From: Planctomycetota bacterium
GTDB taxonomy: Bacteria > Planctomycetota > Phycisphaerae > UBA1845 > UTPLA1
Assembly (NCBI GenBank): GCA_016235815.1
Contig: JACRIM010000059.1
Span: forward strand, 1-38,856
DNA: 38,856 nt
Direction: 5' to 3'
Position 1 is the stretch's first letter, and every line of letters begins with the position of its first letter. The notes under the pieces are model-generated. The model made no database searches. It was given only the letters and a program-made list of their open reading frames with translations, and was not told the origin of the DNA. The position numbers and the translations under genes are program-made. Shown here piece after piece: positions 8,125 through 17,198 of the stretch.

Positions 8125-10674
8125 TCACGATTCATATGGCCCGAGGAACCGCTCGCCGTTGAAGTGGATCAAGTGGCTCGGAGCGTCCGCTACCCAGACT
8201 TCCGTTTCCCATGCAATGTCAGGTAGGTATTCGCGCATTGCCTGCCGGTCGAGAAAAGCTGTGACGAAGACAAGGCCGGCCTTGGACTCTTTGAACAGGT
8301 CTTTGAGTTGCGTGTGCCGGAGCTTGTTCACTGGTCCATGCGAAGTTACGGCTTCAATCAATACAAGCCAATTACGATCCTTGTAGTGGATGACCACGTC
8401 GGGCATTTTGCCGTGTCGCTCGGTGACGACGCCGAGCTTTGCGAGGTACTTCTCGTCATTCAACAGGTGCTTCTCGCCGGCGTCGCCGACGTAGATGACG
8501 TGTCCGCCCGGCGTGTATCGCGGCGCAAATTGCTCGATAATCTCCTTGATGAGCACGTTCTGCCCGCCAGCGGTTAGTTGGAAAGTCTTGCCATCAGGGA
8601 GCGTGACTGGAATCTGCGCCATCTTACGGGCAGCTTCGCGCAGTCGATTCTTGCCCTGAATTGAATCCAGATATTCCTTCAGATTCTTTTGCCAGTCGTC
8701 GGTGCCGAAGGTCCGCAGCAATGCAAGTGCCGACGGTTCGATTTGGTACACGTTTTTTGGGCTATTCGTTGGCCGGCTCGGATCGTCGGAATTCAGGAGC
8801 ACCAGGCCCATTTGGACGAACTGGTGAAGCGTGAACCGGCGGATCGTCTCGCGGGTGTTCGGCGCGTACTTCTTGCCGTACTTCTCCGCCATCCAATCCA
8901 TCATCTCGGTGACACCTCGGCGCGGATCAGCGGCTCTTGACCACTTTGCCTTCGGCTCAAGGTCCAGCAAAGCGAGCAACGTCAACGCCGACCGCTCGTT
9001 GCATTGCCCCTTTGGGGCTTTGAGAGCCTTGAGAGCGCCGACGGCGGCCTCCACTTTGGTCTTGACGGCAATGGGGTCGTCGCCTGCGCTCATGGTCGGA
9101 ATCTCCTCGTTAACGATGCGGTTGATTTCCTCCGTAGTCGGCATCCTGCCGTTGACGTGCCGGCCCAATCGCTCCAGCGTGTCGCGGTCGGGGTAATGCA
9201 GCGAACGAAGGTCGCGGGCGTTGACCTGTGTGTGTCCGCTGAACTGCCGGAAGTAGGCGTCCACGACCGTCGAATTGAGAAACAGCGCCAGCCCCTTGGC
9301 GAGCGCCGGCGGAAGCCCGCGGCCGTGGCGATGAAAGATGTTCAGCTTGTTATCGAAACCAATACCCGACTTCGGAAGCCTGCCCGGATCGCAGAGTGAG
9401 GCCACGATCCGCCGCTTCTCTTCCTTGGAACTGAACCGCTTGACTAAGACGTACCAGCCGGCGGGCAGAATGTCGGGGTCGTCCTCGCCGCGAACATGGA
9501 TGGCGTTCGGTTTGCCGCGCACGTCGCGCGGCCATGTGACGAAACCGTCCATGCAATGGCGCGGGAAGACGAGCGGCACGTCCCCGTTCGCCGCCTTCTC
9601 GCGCAGTCGGTCGCGCGCCCGGAAGTCCACGACCCGTCCGGTCGAAACCTCGATGTCGAGTTCGCTCAGGACGCGCGGCAAACCGCGCATCTTCTCGCCG
9701 ATCTGCGCTTCGGTGTCGTCAGAGACGACGTGCATCACCGAGTCGCGGTCGTCCGGCAGGACGAACTCCGCCGCGTCGAGCGTCCGCGACGCCATGCCTT
9801 CGTCGTGCGGGCCGTGCGACGTGCTGACGACGATGGGTGCCGCTTCTTCGCCCTTCACCGCATGGATGATCGCGTTCTCCTGGAGAACGTCGTCGCCGTT
9901 GAAGGCGGTGTCCCGCGTGTCGTACACGTGGACCCGCCGGAATCGCATCGAATCGAGCAACGCCCGCCGGAACGGCCGGAAATACGAACCGTTCATGTAG
10001 CTGCGGGGCGTGATGGCGACCATTTCGCCCTGGTCGGTGAGCAATTCCATCGCGAGCCACACGAACGCGGCATACAGGTTGCTCGTCTCGATGCCGGCGC
10101 TGCTGAGCCGAGCGCGTTCGATGCTGTCGGTGCGGAGCTTGCGGTAAGGAGGATTTAGGATCGCAGCGTCGAAGCGCGGCGCGTTGCCGGTGAACAGTTG
10201 ATTGCCGCCCAGCATGTCGGCGGCTTCGAGGATGAAATCTCCTTGCCGGATGTCCGCCTCGAACCGGACGCCGCTGCGCTCGCAAACCGATTGGCATAGC
10301 CGCAGCGAGTCTTCGAGTGAAGGAATCAACTCTTCATCCAATTCCCAAACGGTAGCGATGATGGCTTGGGGGTGCGGCCGCTTCTCGGAGCACAATTCCG
10401 CGACGAACGCGGCGGTTAACATTCCGTTGCCGCCTCCCGCGTCCAGCACGCGGAGCGTCTCAGGCATCCGGGGAAACGCGAACAGCGACGCCATGAATTG
10501 GGCGATCGGCTCAGGAGTGAAGAACTGTCCGAATCGGGCGCGCCGTCCCTGGTCGGCCGCAATCCGCGCCGACACGTCGAGCCTCTGGAGGTCGATGCGG
10601 TCCAAGAGCGCGGCAGCGCTGACGGCGGCGTCCGCCGGATGGATTCCTGTCTGCATCGCCGCAGTTCGAGGCAC
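8125..10674 (-). CDS. fused N6-adenine DNA methyltransferase and PstI/BsuBI-type restriction endonuclease
   Basis: A single 849-residue polypeptide that would both methylate and cut DNA. The methyltransferase half has motif X FGQFFTPEP (about 48-55), SAM-binding DAGGGNG (77-83) and catalytic NPPY at 173-176. A linker and a winged-helix-like part (about 560-700) follow. The last 95 residues match the conserved C-terminus of BsuBI/PstI enzymes, with PD at 758-759, a hydrophobic strand and EAVTSHG beginning at E774, which are the likely metal-binding residues. In classical PstI-type systems these activities are separate proteins, so a fusion resembles one-polypeptide (type IIG/IIL-like) enzymes. 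It starts with GTG at 10674, preceded by AGGAG; an ATG at 10656 is the alternative. It converges on the receiver-protein gene, with 24 bases between the stops. Confidence 0.88.
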   Translation of the reverse strand: MPRTAAMQTGIHPADAAVSAAALLDRIDLQRLDVSARIAADQGRRARFGQFFTPEPIAQFMASLFAFPRMPETLRVLDAGGGNGMLTAAFVAELCSEKRPHPQAIIATVWELDEELIPSLEDSLRLCQSVCERSGVRFEADIRQGDFILEAADMLGGNQLFTGNAPRFDAAILNPPYRKLRTDSIERARLSSAGIETSNLYAAFVWLAMELLTDQGEMVAITPRSYMNGSYFRPFRRALLDSMRFRRVHVYDTRDTAFNGDDVLQENAIIHAVKGEEAAPIVVSTSHGPHDEGMASRTLDAAEFVLPDDRDSVMHVVSDDTEAQIGEKMRGLPRVLSELDIEVSTGRVVDFRARDRLREKAANGDVPLVFPRHCMDGFVTWPRDVRGKPNAIHVRGEDDPDILPAGWYVLVKRFSSKEEKRRIVASLCDPGRLPKSGIGFDNKLNIFHRHGRGLPPALAKGLALFLNSTVVDAYFRQFSGHTQVNARDLRSLHYPDRDTLERLGRHVNGRMPTTEEINRIVNEEIPTMSAGDDPIAVKTKVEAAVGALKALKAPKGQCNERSALTLLALLDLEPKAKWSRAADPRRGVTEMMDWMAEKYGKKYAPNTRETIRRFTLHQFVQMGLVLLNSDDPSRPTNSPKNVYQIEPSALALLRTFGTDDWQKNLKEYLDSIQGKNRLREAARKMAQIPVTLPDGKTFQLTAGGQNVLIKEIIEQFAPRYTPGGHVIYVGDAGEKHLLNDEKYLAKLGVVTERHGKMPDVVIHYKDRNWLVLIEAVTSHGPVNKLRHTQLKDLFKESKAGLVFVTAFLDRQAMREYLPDIAWETEVWVADAPSHLIHFNGERFLGPYES

Positions 10675-10982
10675 GAAGTTGCTCCTGTTGCTTTCAGGTC
10701 TGGCCTATCACGCGCATCACGCTCCGTCAAGCGGACCCGGCCGCGCCGTTCTCCGTCAGGCCAGATTGTAAAGCCGCAACGCCCACTGGCCAGCCTCGGC
10801 CCCGGCTTCTTTCACGGCACGGCACCCCAAGCATGAAAAAAGCCCGGCGGGTGCGAGCCGCCGGGGTGAAGCGACGGATCAGGCGGCGTGCGCCTGCTCC
10901 TCGGGCGCGTGTAGCGCCACGCGAGGCTGACAATACCGCAGTCTGTCGCGCCGCACTCGGTACTGAGTTGGTACAAGCCGAT
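10675..10982. other. intergenic region with terminator and possible gene remnants
   Basis: This gap separates two minus-strand units. It holds the strong terminator listed separately. Two short minus-strand frames read like C-termini of proteins. One ends at 10879 with the sequence HAPEEQAHAA. The other ends near 10767 with GQWALRLYNLA. Neither has a convincing start, and they may be remains of older genes. Nothing else is supported. Confidence 0.3.
10836..10866 (-). terminator. rho-independent terminator of the radical SAM/ABC operon
   Basis: On the minus strand CCCGGCGG and CCGCCGGG form a perfect 8-bp GC stem with a 7-base loop, followed by C and six T residues. It lies about 120 bases after the stop of the last gene of the 11-19 kb operon and before the next minus-strand gene, so it cleanly ends that transcript. 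Confidence 0.85.
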
Positions 10983-11690
10983 CTACTTGAGCGAGATATT
11001 TTCGAGTAAGTTCCACTCACCATTTCGCTCGAAATACAAGCGGCACAGTTGACGGTCGTACTTTGTTAGCGCCCCCATGTAGAGTCCCCAGTTTGCGATC
11101 AGATCGCCGATCTGATTGTCGAAGATTGTATCGCGGACCGCCGACCCACCCGCAGTGCTTGGCCAACCTTCGTGGCATGCCCGGATTATGGGCTGCAGGT
11201 CTTTCGACGTTCCCTCATGCCACGAGTCCCAGCAGGATAGGAGCGCACCAGCCGCAAGCTGGACAGCATCGCTCGTGGCGGGACTACTTTGAAGGTATCG
11301 CAGGTTGTGACGCAATTGCCGCAGGGTTTCGTCTCTTGACCTCCCCTGCGGAATATCCTGTTCATAACGAGCCAGTAGCACTCCAATAAGGACGAGCGCC
11401 CACTCCGGCTCTATGAAGGATGGGTCGATGGCAATCCGGAATGCGTCGGCAAGGAGTTCCTCGACGTTTATCGAATCTCGCTTTAGTCGATCGCGGCCGT
11501 ACCAAAGAAATATGGACAGTATGGGCAGCGCGCCCGAGCGATTACCCGGGCGCACCCGATGAATTGCGTTGCGGCACATGTCAATGGTTTCCCGGTATCG
11601 CTCTTCGCTTAACGCCAAGATTGATGCGGGATTCTCAATGAATTCTCTAAACTTCAAGACTCCCAGGTCAAAAGGCTCAGGCTCGGTCAT
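10983..11690 (-). CDS. hypothetical helical protein, last gene of the radical SAM/ABC operon
   Basis: A 235-residue protein with no family I recognise. It looks all-helical and soluble, with regularly spaced Leu/Arg and Trp residues, no signal peptide and no membrane segment. The pattern could fit a TPR- or HEAT-like repeat scaffold, but no repeat is clear enough to claim. The start has GGAG 9 bases upstream. It follows the B12-type radical SAM gene after 52 bases and is followed by the operon terminator, so it is probably coexpressed with the transporter and enzymes. A role as an adaptor or regulator is only a guess. Confidence 0.6.
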   Translation of the reverse strand: MTEPEPFDLGVLKFREFIENPASILALSEERYRETIDMCRNAIHRVRPGNRSGALPILSIFLWYGRDRLKRDSINVEELLADAFRIAIDPSFIEPEWALVLIGVLLARYEQDIPQGRSRDETLRQLRHNLRYLQSSPATSDAVQLAAGALLSCWDSWHEGTSKDLQPIIRACHEGWPSTAGGSAVRDTIFDNQIGDLIANWGLYMGALTKYDRQLCRLYFERNGEWNLLENISLK

Positions 11691-11742
11691 ATTGCGACAC
11701 TCCGTGCGTAACTACCCGTCGAGACTGCAATTGCTTTATTCT

Positions 11743-13104
11743 TTATCTCAAGTATTCGCCGGCGGCAACGCAATCGCGGACGAAAAGCTCCTCGCGGATT
11801 TGCAACAGCCGATCATATCCATTGGGGCCAAGTCGGCAGAACGCATCGACATAATCCCGCCGGAGTTCCTCAACTTCAAAACGATAAGCGTCGCCATACT
11901 TTGCGGCAAAAGGCTCGCGGAGCATCATCTGATCCCAGATAGGCGAGCCCGGCAATGGCAAGATCAGGTTCCAGTAGGTGATTTGGGCCTCGCACAGGCT
12001 GTGGACCTTTTCCGCGAAGGCCCGCGTTTGCAGCAACGTCTCTTCGGTTTCACCCATGAGGCCGAGCACGTACGCGTCGCAAATCTTGACGCCGTTCTTC
12101 CCGAGTAGATCGGCCGCCTTCAGCATTCGCTCGTTCCTCATCGGCTTTCCGTTGATGCGGAGCGTCCCTTCGTCTCCTGACTCCATGCCGACAAGTACAG
12201 CGTCGACACCGACTTCCCGAAGCAGTGGTGCTGTATGTTCGGTGATGTCTCGCACGTCGCCATAGACTCGGAATCGAGCACCTATCTCCCCGTGTCGTTC
12301 CATCAAGTCCAGAATATCTTGCAACCACTCCTTCCGAATCCACGTGTCGCTGTCATCGCAGATATAGTCCACGCTGAATTCGTCCACGAGGTAGCGATAC
12401 TCGTCATACGCCTGCTTCGCGGTTTTGGAACGTACGCTCATGTCAATCCGCGCGCAAAAGCTGCACCCGTATCCCGGACCCCGGCGCGGACAACCTTTCC
12501 GAGTGTATGCGTTGGTCGGACGCAAACAGCCGAATTTTTCCTCGCTCCCACGTTCCAGAAAATTGCGAATGTGGGCTTCGAGATCAAGTCCCGGCAGCCG
12601 CCGATCCGGGAATGGCAAAGTGCTCAGATCGAGTTCCTCGCACTCGGTGAGGCGAATCAGGTCGCCGTCGCGGTAGGCCAAGTTCGGAATCGCTTCGAGC
12701 GATATCGCCTCGCCCTCAGCGCGGCGCGCCAACAATTCCATCGCACGCTCACCATCGAAACGAATCACGCAATCGACATTTGTATTGTTCCGGAGTATCT
12801 GCTGTGCGACCGGGGTCGCTGATTGTCCTCCATAGACGACGGTACGCCCTTGCGCCTTGGCGGCGGCGGCAACTCGATCGGCGATGTGTGTCGAGTTGAT
12901 AAAGTAGCCGATCCCGACGATGTCACCGTCGAGGCGGGATACAATCTCGTCGTCGCACAAGATCTGACCGTCGAGAATCTCCACCGAGTGCCCGTGAGCC
13001 CGGAGATAACTTCCCACCCAGACGAGACCCAACGGCGCATACCAGCGGTCGCGCTGGAGCCCTGGTCCCTCGGCTACTACCGATACCAACTGTACACGTG
13101 CCAT
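11743..13104 (-). CDS. B12-binding-type radical SAM enzyme
   Basis: A 453-residue enzyme in two parts. Residues 1-160 have the Rossmann-like pattern of cobalamin-binding domains (PLGLVWVGSYLRAHGHSVEI, then GIGYF, VVYGGQSATP and a FDGE turn). The radical SAM core covers about 195-400. The iron-sulfur cluster cysteines are spaced Cx8Cx2C (KGCPRRGPGYGCSFCAR) instead of the usual Cx3Cx2C. That leaves three cysteines for a 4Fe-4S cluster but with a longer first loop. Later SAM-binding-type segments include VGMESGDE and LGLMGETEE. Such enzymes methylate or rearrange unreactive carbon or phosphorus centres using 5'-deoxyadenosyl radicals; the substrate here is unknown. AGGAGA lies 5 bases before the start. 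It sits 9 bases after the neighbouring membrane-protein gene in the same operon. Confidence 0.87.
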   Translation of the reverse strand: MARVQLVSVVAEGPGLQRDRWYAPLGLVWVGSYLRAHGHSVEILDGQILCDDEIVSRLDGDIVGIGYFINSTHIADRVAAAAKAQGRTVVYGGQSATPVAQQILRNNTNVDCVIRFDGERAMELLARRAEGEAISLEAIPNLAYRDGDLIRLTECEELDLSTLPFPDRRLPGLDLEAHIRNFLERGSEEKFGCLRPTNAYTRKGCPRRGPGYGCSFCARIDMSVRSKTAKQAYDEYRYLVDEFSVDYICDDSDTWIRKEWLQDILDLMERHGEIGARFRVYGDVRDITEHTAPLLREVGVDAVLVGMESGDEGTLRINGKPMRNERMLKAADLLGKNGVKICDAYVLGLMGETEETLLQTRAFAEKVHSLCEAQITYWNLILPLPGSPIWDQMMLREPFAAKYGDAYRFEVEELRRDYVDAFCRLGPNGYDRLLQIREELFVRDCVAAGEYLR

Positions 13105-13113
13105 GACATTCTC

Positions 13114-13983
13114 CTACGTATTAGTGGCCGGCACGGCCGCCGACCGGGGCACCAGTCCCTCGAAAAGCAACGTTCCGATCATCAGATGAAAACACAGGCT
13201 ACCGGTGTTGAAGGCTATCATGAATTGATCGTCAATCCGATCTCCAAGCAACCCGAGCAGTACCGAGCTCACCACGAGTGTGCATACGATAGCGGCATCG
13301 GCTACTATGGCGGCCTCTTTATTTCGTAGTAGCTCACTTCCCACAAGGTCCGCTGCAAGAAAGAGACCCGCGACCACTATGATCCATGCGTTCTTCATTG
13401 TTGGTACGAGCCAGTGAATCGACGAGGGGAGTTCCCAAAAGAACACATCCCACTTTGGAGGAAGAACGTGTCCAGCTGCAAGTGCGACCAACCCCACGAA
13501 CAGAACACCGATGTTCAGACCGATTGCGTACTTGACCAGCATACCTCCCTTAGTCTTCTCCGCCTCGGTCAGGTATGGCCCCGTAAAGTACTGAACGAAC
13601 GTGAATACAATCGTAAAGAGTATTGCAAGCCCCAATACGACCCGGGCGACAATGTTCCCTGGGGAATGTCGATGGACTACAATTCCATGTTCACGAGCAC
13701 AGAAAGTCAAATCGCAGGTTCCATGCGCGACATCGCGAAGAGACCATCGCTTCGAGGGTTCGACAACGACGATCACAAATTGATCAGGTAAAACGACCCC
13801 TGCGCCTCTTAGAACACTCACGTCGTCTTGATGCAGTGTAGCTCCGTTCAGCCCCTCCTTGAGGCCCGCTGGGAGCACCGGACTTCCTGTGAGTGCGCGT
13901 GTGACAGCAATGCTAATGGCAAGAAACAGAATGATCGCTACTGCTTTCGCTACCCACATACGATGATGTCCAGGAATCGCCAT
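13114..13983 (-). CDS. multi-pass membrane protein of the radical SAM/ABC operon
   Basis: A 289-residue integral membrane protein with about six hydrophobic helices, at roughly 12-30, 108-135, 150-170, 195-215, 225-245 and 250-270. Between the first and second is an outside or inside domain of about 75 residues with two Cys (GTCDLTFCARE). No transporter signature or catalytic motif was recognised. The start is ATG at 13983 with a weak GGAAAG upstream. The gap to the preceding gene is 43 bases and to the following radical SAM gene 9 bases, which supports a shared transcript. It may anchor or supply substrate to the operon's enzymes; this is inference. Confidence 0.65.
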   Translation of the reverse strand: MAIPGHHRMWVAKAVAIILFLAISIAVTRALTGSPVLPAGLKEGLNGATLHQDDVSVLRGAGVVLPDQFVIVVVEPSKRWSLRDVAHGTCDLTFCAREHGIVVHRHSPGNIVARVVLGLAILFTIVFTFVQYFTGPYLTEAEKTKGGMLVKYAIGLNIGVLFVGLVALAAGHVLPPKWDVFFWELPSSIHWLVPTMKNAWIIVVAGLFLAADLVGSELLRNKEAAIVADAAIVCTLVVSSVLLGLLGDRIDDQFMIAFNTGSLCFHLMIGTLLFEGLVPRSAAVPATNT

Positions 13984-14026
13984 AGTCCGCTTTCCAAGCC
14001 AGCGTCTTGGGTGCGATCAACGCCTG

Positions 14027-15304
14027 CTATGCAGCGCCAACCGTCCCAAGCCGATCTTCCGGCTCCACATTACACGTACAATCCTTTAACACACTCCATA
14101 CCTTCTTCAGACAATCCAGAGTGTCCACTCGTGGCTTCATTAGATGCACAATATATAGTCCTTTGGGGTTCTTTCTTAGCTCCTGGAATACGAGATACAT
14201 GTTCCATCCATTGTCAGTCTCATGTACGACTAATTGAAAGCTGTCTAGAAATAAGCCGGGAACTTGTTTTGCTCGCAGTAGGTTTCTATCCTTCACAATT
14301 GATTGAGTCGAGTACTCGGCGAGGACTTCCTTACGGATTCGTTCTAGAGCCAGTTGAGCGCCGTCCGTAATCATATAGCGATATTCCTTGCCCTTGCTGA
14401 GATTTGGCAAGACAACGGACTTTCGCCATTGTTGATCCAAATCCAGCTCGCTTGCAAACACCCAGACAGTTCTCACCGATTCGTCTTTTTCTATTTGCAT
14501 GGCTCGCTCAAAGTCATACCATTGGATTTCTTGTCGCCGCCGCGCCGAGTCAATGGCATGCCCCAAGTGACCAAATACCTCTTCCATTAGGCGCGCGGTT
14601 TCCGTACACGCTATGGACAGTGATTCGAGAGACGCGATACGCCGATTTAATTCCGTATTTACTGCCTTGGTTTGTTGCAGTTGGTCAGCAGTGATGCTCG
14701 CCTGTCGAGTCAGTTCTGCAATGGTGCTTTGTGCAGCATTACCTTCTGTTCTTATCTGATCGCGCTCGGATGTAATGTGGGAAACCTGCTCTTCTAATCC
14801 AGCACGCACAGTTGTGAGAGTCGTGCAACGCTCTTCCTCTGTCTTGCGCTGCTCAGCGAGCATACCGACCTGTCGGAGCAGATCGGCGTTCGAAGCGCCA
14901 AGAGCGGCCAACTGGTCGTGTAGGCTGCGATTTGTATTCTTAGCCTCCGCCAAAGCGGCTTCTAGAGCGGGCACCTGGTCCTGGGTATCTGCACTGTCCC
15001 GACCACGCAAGAGTAGACGGGTTCCCGCGACCAACGACGCCAAAGCACCGAGGGTGAGTACGATCGCAGCGCCGAGTACGAGCGTTCGAGACAGAGTGCC
15101 CTGCTGCCGAAGCCATTGCATCGAGGCAAGTGCGCCTTGTTCACAGATATGGCTTAGCTGTTTTGCTGTGCTCGTGCGTCCATTGCCTTCGTCCTCAAGC
15201 CAACCTAGAAAACCCAATAGCGAGGCGATGCCGAAAGCGGCAACCAAAAGCTTGCCCCACAGGGGGAGAAAGGTGCGACGCGGCTCTGGTGAGTGGGCGA
15301 TCAT
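14027..15304 (-). CDS. two-TM coiled-coil protein with a C-terminal alpha/beta domain
   Basis: A 425-residue protein. Two transmembrane helices near the N-terminus (about 18-36 and 72-95) enclose a short loop. A long coiled coil of heptad-like Leu/Ala/Glu/Gln sequence runs from about 105 to 235. The C-terminal 180 residues form a globular domain beginning VRTVWVFASELDLD and containing NLSKGKEYRYM, a pattern I associate with cytoplasmic sensor or effector domains in other bacterial proteins, but cannot name. The start is ATG at 15304, overlapping the stop of the radical SAM gene upstream as ATGA, so translation is coupled. A membrane-anchored coiled coil with a cytoplasmic head suggests a scaffold or signal-transducing component beside the transporter. 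Confidence 0.7.
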   Translation of the reverse strand: MIAHSPEPRRTFLPLWGKLLVAAFGIASLLGFLGWLEDEGNGRTSTAKQLSHICEQGALASMQWLRQQGTLSRTLVLGAAIVLTLGALASLVAGTRLLLRGRDSADTQDQVPALEAALAEAKNTNRSLHDQLAALGASNADLLRQVGMLAEQRKTEEERCTTLTTVRAGLEEQVSHITSERDQIRTEGNAAQSTIAELTRQASITADQLQQTKAVNTELNRRIASLESLSIACTETARLMEEVFGHLGHAIDSARRRQEIQWYDFERAMQIEKDESVRTVWVFASELDLDQQWRKSVVLPNLSKGKEYRYMITDGAQLALERIRKEVLAEYSTQSIVKDRNLLRAKQVPGLFLDSFQLVVHETDNGWNMYLVFQELRKNPKGLYIVHLMKPRVDTLDCLKKVWSVLKDCTCNVEPEDRLGTVGAA

Positions 15305-16395
15305 GTTTCCCAGCAAAAAGGATCACTTTGGGTCGCGGTTCCGATGACATTAAACGCAGTCGTCCGAGTTCCAAAGCAGAAAGTAGAATGCCGACAGCGA
15401 TGGCACACGCCGGTGAGACCAAATGATGGATCGGGCCTCCCAAGAGTCGAAAAGGAAAGCGCGCCATAGTGATTAGAAAGAAGCGTACTCAGAGATCTCT
15501 GCCCGATCTCAAACTCGGGGTTGGCCAGACCAGCGTATGGCATGAGGTGCCGATGCACATCGACATAGGCCATCGTAAGCTGGTAATGCTTGCAATACTC
15601 GGAGGGGCCGAGGAGCATCAACTCGGGGCGATGTTCGAGATTGGCCCGAAGCCCGTAAAGCTCGCGGAGTTCGTGGCGATTAAGCGCCCAAGTGGAACTC
15701 GTCGAACAGGCGCGCCCGGTGCGGACCATCGGGTATAGTGCAGTAGTACCTAGCCTTTTGTGGATGAGCGCGAACTCCAGTGTTTCATGAAGTCGCTCGG
15801 CAGCAAGACGCGTCAACACAACATAGAAATAGATGCGATCCGGGCTGAAACCAGATGCGAGGATGTGGTCAAGGTTGTCAAGCGTCTGGGCGAGCATTCG
15901 TCGGCCTTGGAGCTGTGTGACGTTATTAAGCGCGACAAAAACGTCGGGGGCGATCGTGTCGAGATGGAACATGATCCGCCCGGTCAAAGGAGCGATATGC
16001 GCCCAGAGAGAAGGCGTAAGTAATGAACCGTTCGTGAACAAGACATTTTCAATTCCATTTTGGGCTGCGGTCTCGAAAACGGCTGGCAGTTCGCGATACA
16101 GCGTCGGCTCGCCGCCAAGCCAGGCAATTTGTCGAATGCCCGCCGCACGCGATTCGGCGATGAGCCGTTGAACGAAATCGAGAGGCAGGTCCGGGATTCC
16201 GCACGATCGACCGGACGAGTTGTAGCAGTAGAAGCACTCGCGGTTGCAGCGATTTGTCAGTTCGACTTCGAGGGAATAGAACCGGCGCTCCTCCCACGCC
16301 CGAACGCGCTCATCGAGGTCGTAGTATTGACGAAGGTACGCGCGCAGCTTCTCCAATAGCACGGCATGTTCGCTATCGGCAAGGAGGCTCGTCAT
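15301..16395 (-). CDS. radical SAM enzyme with SPASM-like C-terminus
   Basis: A 364-residue radical SAM enzyme. The canonical cluster motif CNRECFYC (Cx3Cx2C) lies at about residue 52, followed by the GGE-type motif WLGGEPTLY. The C-terminal 100 residues carry a cysteine set (EYC, then CHRC, TFCFG and DPFCW) in the style of SPASM or twitch domains, which bind auxiliary 4Fe-4S clusters. SPASM enzymes often modify peptides or proteins at unactivated carbons, but no precursor peptide gene was seen in the operon gaps. ATG at 16395 overlaps the TGA of the ABC ATPase gene (ATGA) and has GAGGAGA 6 bases upstream; a TTG directly before it is less likely. Its end overlaps the next gene the same way. 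Confidence 0.88.
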   Translation of the reverse strand: MTSLLADSEHAVLLEKLRAYLRQYYDLDERVRAWEERRFYSLEVELTNRCNRECFYCYNSSGRSCGIPDLPLDFVQRLIAESRAAGIRQIAWLGGEPTLYRELPAVFETAAQNGIENVLFTNGSLLTPSLWAHIAPLTGRIMFHLDTIAPDVFVALNNVTQLQGRRMLAQTLDNLDHILASGFSPDRIYFYVVLTRLAAERLHETLEFALIHKRLGTTALYPMVRTGRACSTSSTWALNRHELRELYGLRANLEHRPELMLLGPSEYCKHYQLTMAYVDVHRHLMPYAGLANPEFEIGQRSLSTLLSNHYGALSFSTLGRPDPSFGLTGVCHRCRHSTFCFGTRTTAFNVIGTATQSDPFCWET

Positions 16396-17183
16396 CAAAC
16401 TTCTCCTCGCATGGCGACGTGAATCTGGCGTTCCATCTCAATGAACGGCGCGGCCCGCGTGATCGAGCGATCCCGCGTAACTCCATAGGGTACTGAGAAT
16501 TCGCGCAGCAATCTAGCTGGCCTGGGGGAAAACACAGCGATGCGATCCCCAAGAAAAATGGCCTCCTCAACGTCGTGCGTTACGAAGACGATGGTAGTCG
16601 GGCTTTCGCGGCGCAGGTTGAGCAGCATTTCCTGCATCTGCCAGCGTGCTTGAGCATCGAGAGAGCCGAATGGTTCATCCATCAGAACGAGCTTCGGCTG
16701 AACGGCCAGCGTCCGAGCTATGGCAACGCGCTGTTGCATCCCGCCGGAGAGGTCCCTCGGATAGAACGACTCGAAGCCATCCAGCCCGACCTTACGGACC
16801 CAATCTGCAACAGTTTGGCGAACCTCGCCCGGATCATGTGGTCGAAGCCGCAAGCCGAAGGCGATGTTCTCCGAAACAGTAAGCCAAGCGAATGAAGTAA
16901 AGTCCTGGAATACCATGCCGCGTTCTGGCGACGGCCCCTGGACACGACGCCCGTCAAGCCGAACCTCACCGGATGATGGCGGTTCCAAACCCGCAATGAT
17001 CCTCAGGACCGTCGTCTTGCCGCAGCCGGATGGACCGAGCATTACGAACAACTCCCCTCGCTTCACCCGAATCGAGGTCGGTTCGAGGACAGGCAGGCGC
17101 GCGCCGTCACATTCAAAGCACTTCGCGAGTTCATCAAGAACAAGCGCGGCATCGTTTCGCGAACCTTCAGCCACATCACTCAT
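16395..17183 (-). CDS. ABC transporter ATP-binding protein, NitT/TauT family
   Basis: A 262-residue nucleotide-binding subunit that powers import by binding and hydrolysing ATP on the cytoplasmic face of the permease. Walker A is GPSGCGKTT, the Q-loop region is VFQDFTSFAW, the signature is LSGGMQQRVAIAR, Walker B is LVLMDEPFGSLD and the switch His lies in VTHDVEEA. Length and motifs fit the SsuB/TauB/NrtD group (aliphatic sulfonate, taurine, nitrate, thiamine-precursor importers). It lies 15 bases after the permease gene and overlaps the SPASM radical SAM gene by ATGA. Confidence 0.93.
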   Translation of the reverse strand: MSDVAEGSRNDAALVLDELAKCFECDGARLPVLEPTSIRVKRGELFVMLGPSGCGKTTVLRIIAGLEPPSSGEVRLDGRRVQGPSPERGMVFQDFTSFAWLTVSENIAFGLRLRPHDPGEVRQTVADWVRKVGLDGFESFYPRDLSGGMQQRVAIARTLAVQPKLVLMDEPFGSLDAQARWQMQEMLLNLRRESPTTIVFVTHDVEEAIFLGDRIAVFSPRPARLLREFSVPYGVTRDRSITRAAPFIEMERQIHVAMRGEV

Positions 17184-17198
17184 CTTCCACGCACCAAA

